Shown one piece after another: positions 1 through 9,112 of a stretch of 35,064 nucleotides of DNA (its first letter is position 1; each line of letters opens with the position of its first letter). The notes under the pieces are model-generated. The model did no database searches. It saw only the letters and a list, made by a program, of their open reading frames with translations, and was not told the DNA's origin. A program made the translations under genes and the position numbers. Origin of the DNA: Bacteroidota bacterium (GTDB lineage: Bacteria > Bacteroidota > Bacteroidia > Sphingobacteriales > Sphingobacteriaceae); contig JABDBM010000036.1 of NCBI GenBank assembly GCA_013288685.1, positions 1,402-36,465 of the forward strand, read 5' to 3'.

Positions 1-12
1 AAACTATTAATT

Positions 13-1041
13 ATGAAAAAAATTTATTTGACCCTCATTATTATTTTCTCGGCTTTTCAATTAACATTTGCGCAATGGTCAACAGTGTCCAGTAACACTA
101 CCACTTTAAATAATGTTGGTATTGGTCTCACTCTGCCACTCGCCCCATTCCATATTTCAAGTGCGCAATATATCCCTGCTATAACAGGAAATACACAAAA
201 CAGTGGTTTCAGACTTGGAGCTTCGCCTGCTACCAATTTGGTGCTTGATGCGGGTGTGAATGCTGCCACAAACGTTTATACCTGGTTGCAAAGCCGAAAT
301 CAGTCGGATTACAGCGCAAACTATACGCTCGCTTTAAATCCTAATGGCGGCAATGTGGGCATCGGGACTACTACCCCACAAGCAATTCTTTCTACAGCAG
401 GCGGTGCGTCAGGTGCAAATACCACAGGACTGTTTTTGCAAAACAGCGGGGGAACAGTAGCCAATACAGCAGTTTCGCTGGACTTTGCTGTTACCACCTC
501 TTTAACAGGTCCAGTCGCGATTGGAAGAATTTCATCAATTCGCACTAACCGCGCGGTTTCGGGAGATGCTGATATTGCCTTTAGTACTTTTTCTAATAGT
601 GTGCTGGGAGAACGTATGCGCATCACGGACAACGGCAGCCTGTGCATAGGCACCGCGAATCCAAATGGGTATAAACTCGCGGTAAACGGCAGCGTTGTAG
701 CCACCGCTGTAACGGTTAAGGCCTACACCAGCTGGCCCGATTATGTTTTTACTCCATCATATCAGCTCCCATCCCTTACCGATATAAAAACCTATATCGA
801 CCAAAATCAGCATTTGCCCGAAATGCCATCGGCAGCCGACGTGGAAAAAAACGGGCTTAACCTGGGCGAGGTAAATACGCTGCTCACCAAAAAGGTCGAA
901 GAACTTACCCTGTATTTAATTGAGAAAGATAAGGAAATTAAGGAGCAAAAGGCACTCAATCAATCTTTTCAGGAGCAGCTTAGCCAGTTAGCTGAGCAGT
1001 TAAAGGCTTTAAAAACGGCTGCCGTTACCAATCATCAATAG
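13..1041 (+). CDS. Secreted fibre-like protein with C-terminal coiled coil (cassette 1)
   Basis: 342 residues. It begins with a Sec signal peptide (hydrophobic residues 4-18, likely cleavage after TFA before Q). The body holds fibre-type motifs of the form NVGIG(T/L)TTP near residues 34-40 and 114-122. The C-terminal part, from about residue 242, has the YVFxPSYxLPSLxxIKTYI...HLPExPSA pattern common at the end of Bacteroidota tail-fibre-like proteins, followed by a heptad-rich helix (about 290-335) that should trimerise. It is the first gene of a four-gene cassette, 31 nt before the YD protein, and is paralogous to 11200-12207. The role is inferred: an adhesin or needle-like accessory to the RHS toxin. 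The family usually gets no precise function. The promoter lies outside the window. The first 134 bases of the window are identical to 11188-11321. Confidence 0.8.
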   Translation: MKKIYLTLIIIFSAFQLTFAQWSTVSSNTTTLNNVGIGLTLPLAPFHISSAQYIPAITGNTQNSGFRLGASPATNLVLDAGVNAATNVYTWLQSRNQSDYSANYTLALNPNGGNVGIGTTTPQAILSTAGGASGANTTGLFLQNSGGTVANTAVSLDFAVTTSLTGPVAIGRISSIRTNRAVSGDADIAFSTFSNSVLGERMRITDNGSLCIGTANPNGYKLAVNGSVVATAVTVKAYTSWPDYVFTPSYQLPSLTDIKTYIDQNQHLPEMPSAADVEKNGLNLGEVNTLLTKKVEELTLYLIEKDKEIKEQKALNQSFQEQLSQLAEQLKALKTAAVTNHQ

Positions 1042-1072
1042 TATTATTTAAGTTTTTAAATTTTTCAGCAAT

Positions 1073-4000
1073 ATGAAAACTAAACTATTAAGGCTATTAG
1101 GTGTATCAATAGGCTTTACAGTGTATGCGATGGGCGCAAGTGCGCAGGCAACTTCGCAAACACAGTATTTTGTGCCTCAACCCTTTCCGCGATCACCAGG
1201 GGCTACTGCTTTTGAAAAATATGGTACGTACCAGGTTAACGAATTTACTGGTGTTCCGGATATTTCCATACCACTATATACCGTTGAAGCCGGGGGCTTA
1301 CAGGTACCAATAACCTTATCCTACCATGCGTCAGGGAATAAAGTTACAGATGTGTCCAGTTGGGTGGGGCTTGGTTGGTCGCTGTCGGCGGGAGGACAGG
1401 TATCGCGGCGCACTATGGGACTGCCGGACGACATTGGCGAAGGATATTTAAATGGGCAAATGCCGGCGATGGGTACAGTTGACTACACCACCGATGCAGG
1501 GGTTATCTTCCTTGAAAACGCTTCGAATGGGACATACGATACCAAGCCCGATATCTACTCGTACGATTTTCCGGGGCATTCGGGCAAGTTCTTTTTCGAT
1601 GGCTCGGCAGCCAATGGTACCTATCCGGTAAGAATGATACCTTACGCGCCGGTGAAAATTCAATATAAGTTATTGCAGCATTTTAACATTACCGACGAAC
1701 ATGGTAATAGGTATTTGTATGGAGATTTCGCCACAGATTCAACAAGTTCCGCAACCGGAGGGCGTGGGACAATAACTACTCAATCTGCCTGGAAAATAGA
1801 AAACATAATTAGTCAAAACCATCGCGACACCATTTTATTTACATATAAAAAAAGTTTGATCGATATGCCGGCGGCAGATGGCGAATGTTTTAGCGTAACC
1901 GACCAAATTACGGATATTCGTGAAACAGGCGATTATACTGCCAGTTATACCAATCAGGTGACTACCCCGGGGAATAATGTTATAACCAACGAAAAAGATG
2001 TGGCTCAGATAAAATTTAAAAACGGTATGGTGGTTTTTGATTTGGATACCGCTCACCGCACAGATATAAACGTAGGTGAGGGCGGAATAGGCCAATGGGC
2101 AATTTATGGCCTTCATGATATGAAGGTTTATAAGTACAATTTTGGCATTAAAAACTACGAATTGCAAAAAACCATCGTATTCTGGAAAAGCTATTTTGTA
2201 GATACTGTTGGAACCAAGAGGCTGCGGCTCGACTCGGTCCAGATATTAGACAAGGCCGGCGCAATTGCCCAGCATTATCGATTCGATTATAACACGGCAA
2301 TTGCACTGCCAGATTACCGGTCTAAACAGCAGGACTATTGGGGGTATTTTAATGCAAAAAACAACAATTTGCTTACCCCTCAACTCATCATCCCTTATTT
2401 GCCAAATACTGCCTTGCCGCAAACAAATGTTACCATAGGCAGCAACATTCTCAACGGGCGTTACTGCGATTCAAATTATATGCAAGCCTATATACTAACC
2501 GGAATTCACTATCCTACGGGAGGGTATAGCACTTTTACCTACCAAACCAACCAGTATTATAACAGTGGCGTACTTCAGTTGGCGGGGGGGGTACGTATTA
2601 AAACCATCAGCAGCTACGACGGAACCAACCCTACTCCTATTGTTAAAACCTATGTGTACAATAGTTCGAGACCTAATTTCGATGCCACTAGCTTTTCCTC
2701 AAATGTAAACAACCAATATTTCACTGCCCAGCAAACGCACAGATATTGGGAAGTGGGCAATTTCGGCGGTGGCCCCGCAATCGGCGCTACTGCAATTATA
2801 CGCGCATTTAATACGAGTCCGCACATGGACATTGAGGGTTACGATGGCGCTGTGGTGGTTTACCCTTCGGTTACCGAATATATAGGTACACCCGGAAACA
2901 ATGCCGGCCGTACCGACTATACATTTACTGATGCAAAAGACACCTTATTGATGGCTTCGATGGGCGGGCCCCAGATATACGCCAGCCCCTTTTACCGCAG
3001 AGGGCACCTGTTAACAAAAAAAGAGTATGTAAACAAAGGCGGAGGTATTTATCAAATTGTCAGTGCAACAACAAACAACTACACCGCTTTCCCTGCATCC
3101 CGTTACGCTAATGTAGCCCTGGCGGTATCAAAAACGGTTTATAACGATGGGCCAATGGGCACAAACCCGATGGAAGCGCTCGGGCCGCCCTATATTGATG
3201 ATCGCCAAACCGGGGTATTTATCTTTAACTGGTATAACATTTCTTCAGACGATAATTACCTGGTTTATACATCGACCAAGACTTACGACACCAACGATAC
3301 TACAAAATATACCACTTCTACCGTAACCTATAATTACGATGATACGACTCACCAGCAGATAGCCTCGGTGGTTCATGCCGACAGTAAGGGCAATACACAC
3401 ATTAGCAGCACCAAATATGCTTATAACTACGTACCAACCGGCGGCACGTCAACCGGTAATATGGTCTTGGATAGTATGATTAACCGGCACATGTATGCCG
3501 ACCCGGTTGAAAAGTGGGATAGTTTGCAAAATGTAACCACATCTGTTAACGCAGTAACAAGTGCGCAGTTAAACCAGTACGGGTTTGGCAATTTAAGCAA
3601 TACCATTGTGCCTTCAAAAATAAGCACATTGAGCGTTGCATCGCCTTTAACCAATTTCAACCATTCGCATGTGGTATCGGGTGTTCTTACCGGCGATACA
3701 CGGTATGCGCAAATGATAAGCTTTGACCAGTATGATATAAAAAACAATATCACACAATACACGCCGCGCAATGCAACGCCTACAGCTATTATGTGGGATT
3801 ACAATTATGAAATGCCGGTGGCCCAGGTAAAAAACGCGGCACTTATTTCGGTTGCCTACACTGGTTTTGAAGCGGATGGTAAGGGTAACTGGCTGTTTAG
3901 CGGCACCCCGGTTACTGATGTTACGGCACCCGTTGGTAGCTATGTATACCCGCTGAGCGCAGGTTCAATAAATTCGAATACATTGAGCAATACCACCGGT

Positions 4001-4846
4001 TATGTGGTTTCATATTGGAGCAATAACGGGGCGGCTACAGTTACCTATCAAAGTGGTTCTATTACTGGTTCGCCTTTACGTTCGGTGAACGGATGGACTT
4101 ACTACGAACACTTATTGCCGACAGGCGGAACCAGTAGTTATGTAATTATTAGTGGCTCGATTTCTATCGACGAGTTACGCCTATACCCATCTGCCGCTCA
4201 AATGACCACCTATGCCTACGATCCGTCCGGCGTACGGCAAATTGCTGATACCAAAGGCAGTATCAATTATTTCGAGTACGATTATTTTTCAAGATTAAAA
4301 AATGCAAAGGACTGGAACGGCAATATTGTAAAAAACTACGGTTATCACACTTTCGATCAAACCATAGGCAACGATGCCATAGCAGCGACTACATTTACAC
4401 GGGATAACTGCCCGGCAGGAACTACCCCGCAAACAACTACTTATTCGGTGGCGGCCAATACATACCTTTCGTCAACTAAAGCATCGGCCAACGCCGAAGC
4501 GGCGTACGATTTAAACATCAACGGGCAGGCCAAAGCCGATAACCCGGCTATTTGTGGGTGCCCAATAACTACCATATCGTACAGTTTGAGTAATTCAACC
4601 GGTTTAAGCGGCTTTCAGGTCACCTTCAGTGGTATTGCAACGCCGTTTAACTTCCCGTCCTCGGGCACCACGGTAGTTCAGGTACCGGCAGGCAGCTACT
4701 CCTCGGTTACCACAAATTCGGTAGGATCAGCAACGCATACTTTTACGATGGGTGCGCGTCCGGCACAAAGCGGCGTGCACAGCGGCTCATTCAGCTCGGT
4801 TACTGTGTCATCAAGTAGTCCGGATTTAACCTTATCAATCAACTAA
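1073..4846 (+). CDS. SpvB/TcB-like secreted YD-repeat protein (cassette 1, first RHS subunit)
   Basis: 1257 residues with a signal peptide (hydrophobic about 8-24, cleavage after ASA). Residues about 35-115 carry the Bacteroidota hallmark GxPxISIPLY...LPITLSYHASG...WVGLGWSL, which recalls the start of SpvB/TcB proteins. YD repeats appear near the end (AYDPSG at about 1048, YFEYDYFSRL at about 1070). A DUF5977-like stretch follows at about 1124-1163 (ANTYLSS...NGQAKADNPAICGC), then a small beta domain to the C-terminus. There is no RHS core and no cargo: those are in the next gene, 7 nt downstream. By analogy with TcB-TcC, this protein and the next may together form the hollow YD shell around the cargo; that is inference. 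The paralogue is 12247-16065, which lacks the DUF5977-like stretch. Confidence 0.82.
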   Translation: MKTKLLRLLGVSIGFTVYAMGASAQATSQTQYFVPQPFPRSPGATAFEKYGTYQVNEFTGVPDISIPLYTVEAGGLQVPITLSYHASGNKVTDVSSWVGLGWSLSAGGQVSRRTMGLPDDIGEGYLNGQMPAMGTVDYTTDAGVIFLENASNGTYDTKPDIYSYDFPGHSGKFFFDGSAANGTYPVRMIPYAPVKIQYKLLQHFNITDEHGNRYLYGDFATDSTSSATGGRGTITTQSAWKIENIISQNHRDTILFTYKKSLIDMPAADGECFSVTDQITDIRETGDYTASYTNQVTTPGNNVITNEKDVAQIKFKNGMVVFDLDTAHRTDINVGEGGIGQWAIYGLHDMKVYKYNFGIKNYELQKTIVFWKSYFVDTVGTKRLRLDSVQILDKAGAIAQHYRFDYNTAIALPDYRSKQQDYWGYFNAKNNNLLTPQLIIPYLPNTALPQTNVTIGSNILNGRYCDSNYMQAYILTGIHYPTGGYSTFTYQTNQYYNSGVLQLAGGVRIKTISSYDGTNPTPIVKTYVYNSSRPNFDATSFSSNVNNQYFTAQQTHRYWEVGNFGGGPAIGATAIIRAFNTSPHMDIEGYDGAVVVYPSVTEYIGTPGNNAGRTDYTFTDAKDTLLMASMGGPQIYASPFYRRGHLLTKKEYVNKGGGIYQIVSATTNNYTAFPASRYANVALAVSKTVYNDGPMGTNPMEALGPPYIDDRQTGVFIFNWYNISSDDNYLVYTSTKTYDTNDTTKYTTSTVTYNYDDTTHQQIASVVHADSKGNTHISSTKYAYNYVPTGGTSTGNMVLDSMINRHMYADPVEKWDSLQNVTTSVNAVTSAQLNQYGFGNLSNTIVPSKISTLSVASPLTNFNHSHVVSGVLTGDTRYAQMISFDQYDIKNNITQYTPRNATPTAIMWDYNYEMPVAQVKNAALISVAYTGFEADGKGNWLFSGTPVTDVTAPVGSYVYPLSAGSINSNTLSNTTGYVVSYWSNNGAATVTYQSGSITGSPLRSVNGWTYYEHLLPTGGTSSYVIISGSISIDELRLYPSAAQMTTYAYDPSGVRQIADTKGSINYFEYDYFSRLKNAKDWNGNIVKNYGYHTFDQTIGNDAIAATTFTRDNCPAGTTPQTTTYSVAANTYLSSTKASANAEAAYDLNINGQAKADNPAICGCPITTISYSLSNSTGLSGFQVTFSGIATPFNFPSSGTTVVQVPAGSYSSVTTNSVGSATHTFTMGARPAQSGVHSGSFSSVTVSSSSPDLTLSIN

Positions 4847-4853
4847 CGCAGGT

Positions 4854-7800
4854 ATGAAGAGTTTCTTTGCGTACGGAAGTCCGAAAGTCGGAAAGTCCGA
4901 AAAGCCGAAAACCAACCTTTTTTTCTATGGACTATGGACCATCCTCTATGGACTATTAACCCTCACCGCTACTGCCCAAACTAACGGACCCTTAACTTTA
5001 TCAACAACAGGCACTACCGGTAATTATAGTAGTAATGTAAGCATTACCTTAAGCTCGCCGTTTTCTACTACCGGGCCTTTTACGGCTACTATTCAATCTA
5101 TCGATTGCATACCACTAACCACCAGCCCTACACAAACCAGCAACTATGTAATTACCAACACACCGCGTATAGCAGGCATCACCAATTCCGGCCAGTTAGC
5201 CGGGCTGGGTACTTGTGCGCTGATGCAAAGCATACAATATGTTGACGGTTTGGGCCGCCCTATACAAAACATTAACGTAATGGCAAGTCCGTTTGGGTAT
5301 GATATGATACAGCCGCAGGTTTATGACCAGTACGGGCGCGAGGTAACTAAATTCCTGCCCTATACGCCTTATGCAGGTACACCGGGAAGCTTTAGACCCA
5401 ATGCGCTAAGCGGAGACCAGGCTGCGTTTTATACCAATCCGCCAGCTGGGGTTACGCCGATAGCCAATCCCTATGCGCAAATCAATTTCGACAATTCGCC
5501 TCTCGACAGGCTGGTTGAGCGAGGCACACCCGGCGCTGCCTGGCAGTTGGGCGGCCATACGGTAAAAATGGTGTACACGGTAAATAATGCCACCGCTTTC
5601 AGTGCCGACTCCATAAACGGCAGGCAGGTGGCCAATTACTATACCACCATTAACAGCGATAACAGCCAAACGCTGCATGCCAACAGCTATTATACAGCCG
5701 GTACCCTAACCGTAAGCATCAGCAAAGATGAAAATTGGGTAAGTGGCCGCGCCGGAACGGTAGAAGAATACAAAGATATTGACGGACATGTGGTATTAAA
5801 ACGAGTGTATAATTATACTACAGCCGATCAGGTATTATCAACTTATTATGTGTATGATGATTTGGGCCGCCTGGCTTTTGTATTGCCGCCCGCCTCGGGT
5901 GCTGATGGTGCAGGCACTATCGTCCAGGCCACGCTGGATAATTTATGTTACCAGTATCAGTATGACGAACGCGGTCGCCCGGTTCAAAAAAAGCTGCCCG
6001 GCAAGGGGTGGGAGTATACCGTATTTAACACGATGGACCAGCCGGTAGCCACGCAGGATAGTTTGCAGCGGGCAGCCAAAAACTGGATTTTTACCAAATA
6101 TGATTCCCAGCAACGAGCGGTAATTAGCGGGATATGGAACAACGGCGGCACGGCGGTAACACGGGCAAGCTTGCAAGGCACACTTACCAGCATCACTACC
6201 AACCTGTACGAAGCTGCGGTAAACACCGGCAACGGCTATACCAATGTAGCCTGGCCCACCAGCAATGTAACGGCAACGCTTAATACCAGCTATTTTGATA
6301 GTTACGCCAATATACCCGGTTTCCCGGCAGCCTACAGCTCTCCGACCGGCGCCGACCTGGCAACCCGTGGACAGGCAGTAGCTAATAAAACGGCCGTACT
6401 AAATACCCCCACCGACCAATTATGGAAAGTAAGCTATTACGATAACTGGGGCCGTAGCCTTAAAGCTTATGCGCAGCATTACCTCGGCGGGACATCAGCA
6501 TACAGCACCAATAATTACGATGCAATAGGCTCCACTTACGATTTTAGCAATGCGCCGACCACTGTTACCCGGCAGCATTTTACAAGTGCCAGCACAACCA
6601 CCCCGCTCGTAACCATTGCTAACCAGTATTTATACGACCACGCGGGCCGCAAGCTAAAAAGCTGGGAACAGATAACCAATGGCACTACGGCAACAACCAG
6701 AACCCTGCTCTCGAAAATTGATTATAACGAAGTGGGCCAGGTACTCACCAAGCATTTGCACAGTACCGATAGCGCAAGCTATTTGCAAAACATTACTTAT
6801 AATTATAACGAACGCGGTTGGTTGTTGGGCAGCACGGCGCCGCTATTCTCGATGCAGCTGCAATACAATACTGGGACCAATAAACAATATAACGGCAATA
6901 TTGCCTACCAGTATTGGCAAACCACATCGTTAAGCGACAGCTATACCTATACGTATGATAAACTGAACCGCCTGATGGGTGGCGTATCAGGGGATAATTA
7001 TAAGGAAAACGGAATTGCTTACGATGTAATGGGCAACATCACCGCCCTAAGCCGCTACCAGGCAGGTACCTTAATTGATAACCTAACTTACACCTATAGC
7101 AGCACTAACCAGCTACAAAACATAGTAGACAACAGCGGCGATGCCGGCACTTACGGACTGGTAAACGGAACAACCACTTATAGCTACGATGGTAACGGCA
7201 ATTTGTTAAGCAATGCCAATACGGTAAATGCCGGGCAAAACAAAAGCTTTACTTATAACTTGTTGAATTTGCCGCTGGTGGCAACATCAACGCTGGGGGT
7301 AGCTACATTTACTTATGATGCTACGGGGAATAAGTTAAGAAAATCATCAGTAACGGGAGGGGTAACCACAACAATTGACTACATTAGTGGCATACAATAC
7401 AAAAACAGCACCACAGCTGTTGATTTTATACAAACCGAAGAAGGCCGGGCAACGCCAGCCACCTCAACCACTTACGATTATACCTACTATTTAAGCGACA
7501 ACCTCGGCAACACGAGGGTAACTTTTGGCACCAAAACAGGTGCAACGGCAATTTACCAAACAGATGATTACTATCCGTTTGGCTACGAAATTTCGAGAGG
7601 CAGTTCAGTAAGCCCGAAAAATGAATATCTTTACAATAAAAAAGAGTTACAGGAGGAGTTTGGAGAATACGATTACGGCGCAAGGTTCTATGATCCGGTT
7701 GTTGCAAGGTGGAACACTATCGATCCAATGGCACCCAAAATAGGCAGTATTTCACCCTACTCTTTTTCTTTTAATAACCCTCTGCGGTTTATCGACATTG

Positions 7801-8507
7801 ATGGGATGTTGCCAGAAGAAATCTTGACCAAGCATTCAAGATACGATTTTAATACGCAGCAGATTTCGTATTACTATACTGTTAATCCTGGAGTTGCGAG
7901 TTTTTTATCGGGGGCATTGGGCATTTCTCGTAGTGCAATATTAAATACTTCATGGAATGAAAGTGGGATGGTTTCACTTATTGGCGCACAGGCTATTACC
8001 ATCGGGGGCAATGTTTATTTTAGTCACGCGATGGCAGATGATAATAACGTTGGTTCTTGGGTAAGTTTCATAGGGCATGAAAGTACACACAGGAGTGATG
8101 TCGAATCACAGGGGGGATTTAGTTTTTATAGTAATTATCTATCGGATGCAATGCATAACGAATATCGAGATATTCCTGCAGAGCAAAAAGCCTTTGCAAA
8201 TGGAGACCAACTTGATACTTTTTTTCAAGACGCACGAAACGTCAGCGACTTTAATGCGATTTTATATAACAACAAATCAAGTGATAAAACTAAATCTAAT
8301 CAACTTGAAGCATTAGGAATAGAAAGAATTCAGATCCCAGGACTTGAAAAACTAAGCAGTGGTCTAAGTCAAGGCCTAAGTGATCTTTCAAAAGATAAAA
8401 GTGTTTCGAAAGATTTGTTAAATGCTGTAAAGGATATAAAAAAAGGCATTGATGGTGCGATTGAAAACAATAAAAAGAAAGTAAAAGATCTTAGAAATAG
8501 TAATTAG
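4854..8507 (+). CDS. DUF6443/RHS-core polymorphic toxin with HESTH cargo (cassette 1)
   Basis: 1217 residues. The signal peptide core is residues about 24-40. Residues about 90-215 match DUF6443 (YVDGLGRPIQ, YDQYGRE, KFLPY). Many YD repeats follow, then the RHS core with YDYGARFYDP at 939-948, DP at 957-958 and the core end near G984. Here the end reads FIDIDG instead of the usual DPDG. After it the sequence becomes AT-richer and unlike cassette 2: a 233-residue cargo with H1075-E-S-T-H1079, a zincin-type HExxH motif, followed by a Lys-rich helix. I infer a metallopeptidase toxin; a third zinc ligand was not assigned. The partner immunity candidate starts 3 nt after the stop. An odd point is that the N-terminus is encoded by simple repeats (see findings). 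The shell subunit is encoded upstream. Confidence 0.85.
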   Translation: MKSFFAYGSPKVGKSEKPKTNLFFYGLWTILYGLLTLTATAQTNGPLTLSTTGTTGNYSSNVSITLSSPFSTTGPFTATIQSIDCIPLTTSPTQTSNYVITNTPRIAGITNSGQLAGLGTCALMQSIQYVDGLGRPIQNINVMASPFGYDMIQPQVYDQYGREVTKFLPYTPYAGTPGSFRPNALSGDQAAFYTNPPAGVTPIANPYAQINFDNSPLDRLVERGTPGAAWQLGGHTVKMVYTVNNATAFSADSINGRQVANYYTTINSDNSQTLHANSYYTAGTLTVSISKDENWVSGRAGTVEEYKDIDGHVVLKRVYNYTTADQVLSTYYVYDDLGRLAFVLPPASGADGAGTIVQATLDNLCYQYQYDERGRPVQKKLPGKGWEYTVFNTMDQPVATQDSLQRAAKNWIFTKYDSQQRAVISGIWNNGGTAVTRASLQGTLTSITTNLYEAAVNTGNGYTNVAWPTSNVTATLNTSYFDSYANIPGFPAAYSSPTGADLATRGQAVANKTAVLNTPTDQLWKVSYYDNWGRSLKAYAQHYLGGTSAYSTNNYDAIGSTYDFSNAPTTVTRQHFTSASTTTPLVTIANQYLYDHAGRKLKSWEQITNGTTATTRTLLSKIDYNEVGQVLTKHLHSTDSASYLQNITYNYNERGWLLGSTAPLFSMQLQYNTGTNKQYNGNIAYQYWQTTSLSDSYTYTYDKLNRLMGGVSGDNYKENGIAYDVMGNITALSRYQAGTLIDNLTYTYSSTNQLQNIVDNSGDAGTYGLVNGTTTYSYDGNGNLLSNANTVNAGQNKSFTYNLLNLPLVATSTLGVATFTYDATGNKLRKSSVTGGVTTTIDYISGIQYKNSTTAVDFIQTEEGRATPATSTTYDYTYYLSDNLGNTRVTFGTKTGATAIYQTDDYYPFGYEISRGSSVSPKNEYLYNKKELQEEFGEYDYGARFYDPVVARWNTIDPMAPKIGSISPYSFSFNNPLRFIDIDGMLPEEILTKHSRYDFNTQQISYYYTVNPGVASFLSGALGISRSAILNTSWNESGMVSLIGAQAITIGGNVYFSHAMADDNNVGSWVSFIGHESTHRSDVESQGGFSFYSNYLSDAMHNEYRDIPAEQKAFANGDQLDTFFQDARNVSDFNAILYNNKSSDKTKSNQLEALGIERIQIPGLEKLSSGLSQGLSDLSKDKSVSKDLLNAVKDIKKGIDGAIENNKKKVKDLRNSN

Positions 8508-8510
8508 CAT

Positions 8511-8957
8511 ATGAATAATAAATCAAAACACATATATGCGAGACAAAGGGCTCTAAATTCCCCGATTTTGTTAGAATGCTTATTATTCGTTCTATTTTTG
8601 ATTTTGTCTTCGTGTGATCCAGCAGTCACAATTGAATATAAGATCGAGAATCACACGGCAAAGCCGTTGATAGTCAAATCTCAATTTATGTTCTCGTCCA
8701 CAAATGACACCTCGTATAGGATAATTTCTATTTCTTCAAATTCTAATAAAGTGATAAATGCAGAAATACATTTAGGGACAATAGATATAATAAATGCACG
8801 TAGGGATTCCATGACGTTTTCGAAATTAGTTATTGAACAAGACGGGAAGATATCCAACTATAATATTAAAGATAAAAAACAATGGATATTAATAAAAGGT
8901 AACGATCGAAAAAACACATACCTGTTAGTTGTCGACTCTAATTTCTTCAAGCACTAA
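8511..8957 (+). CDS. Putative immunity lipoprotein for the HESTH cargo
   Basis: 148 residues. A hydrophobic segment at 19-32 ends in the lipobox LSSC with Cys35, so the mature protein should be lipid-anchored with its beta-rich body in the periplasm or at the outer membrane. I recognise no domain. Its position directly after the variable toxin end (3 nt gap), its small size, its AT-rich sequence and the lack of any counterpart in cassette 2 fit a cargo-specific immunity gene. If so, the toxin would act outside the cytoplasm. The N-terminal region before the hydrophobic stretch is long and basic (YARQRA). An internal start is possible, but no better ATG precedes the lipobox. Function is inferred from context only. 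Confidence 0.6.
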   Translation: MNNKSKHIYARQRALNSPILLECLLFVLFLILSSCDPAVTIEYKIENHTAKPLIVKSQFMFSSTNDTSYRIISISSNSNKVINAEIHLGTIDIINARRDSMTFSKLVIEQDGKISNYNIKDKKQWILIKGNDRKNTYLLVVDSNFFKH

Positions 8958-9000
8958 CCCGCTGGGGCTGACTAGAAGGGTTAAAAAAAGCACAACCTCG

Positions 9001-9044
9001 CGCGAGTCTGTCGGGCAAAGGCAAGAGCGCAATGGCGACTCGTG
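9001..9044. repeat. Imperfect hairpin after cassette 1 immunity gene
   Basis: Arms CGCGAGT (9001-9007) and ACTCGTG (9038-9044) pair with one G-U. A related hairpin follows the cassette 2 immunity gene at 20537-20579. In both copies the motif AACGARAAGTA comes a few bases later (9052-9062 and 20587-20597). It marks the cassette 3' end; a role is not known. Confidence 0.5.
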
Positions 9045-9072
9045 ATTTAGGAACGAAAAGTAAGTAAAGAGA

Positions 9073-9110
9073 CAAAGCCTGGCCATTAGTGCCGGGCTTT
9101 GCTGTTTTAT
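9073..9110 (+). terminator. Rho-independent-like terminator of cassette 1
   Basis: An 11-bp stem (9073-9083 with 9091-9101, one G-U pair) has a 7-nt loop and is followed by CTGTTTTAT. The same stem sequence (CAAAGCCTGG / CCGGGCTTTG) occurs at 20903-20934 in the same orientation. It would end the cassette transcript after the immunity gene. Confidence 0.6.
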
Positions 9111-9112
9111 AA

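Noticed and set aside
1448..7707. Minus-strand open frames within the YD and RHS genes
   Set aside because: They lie wholly inside confident plus-strand genes and show no recognisable protein features.
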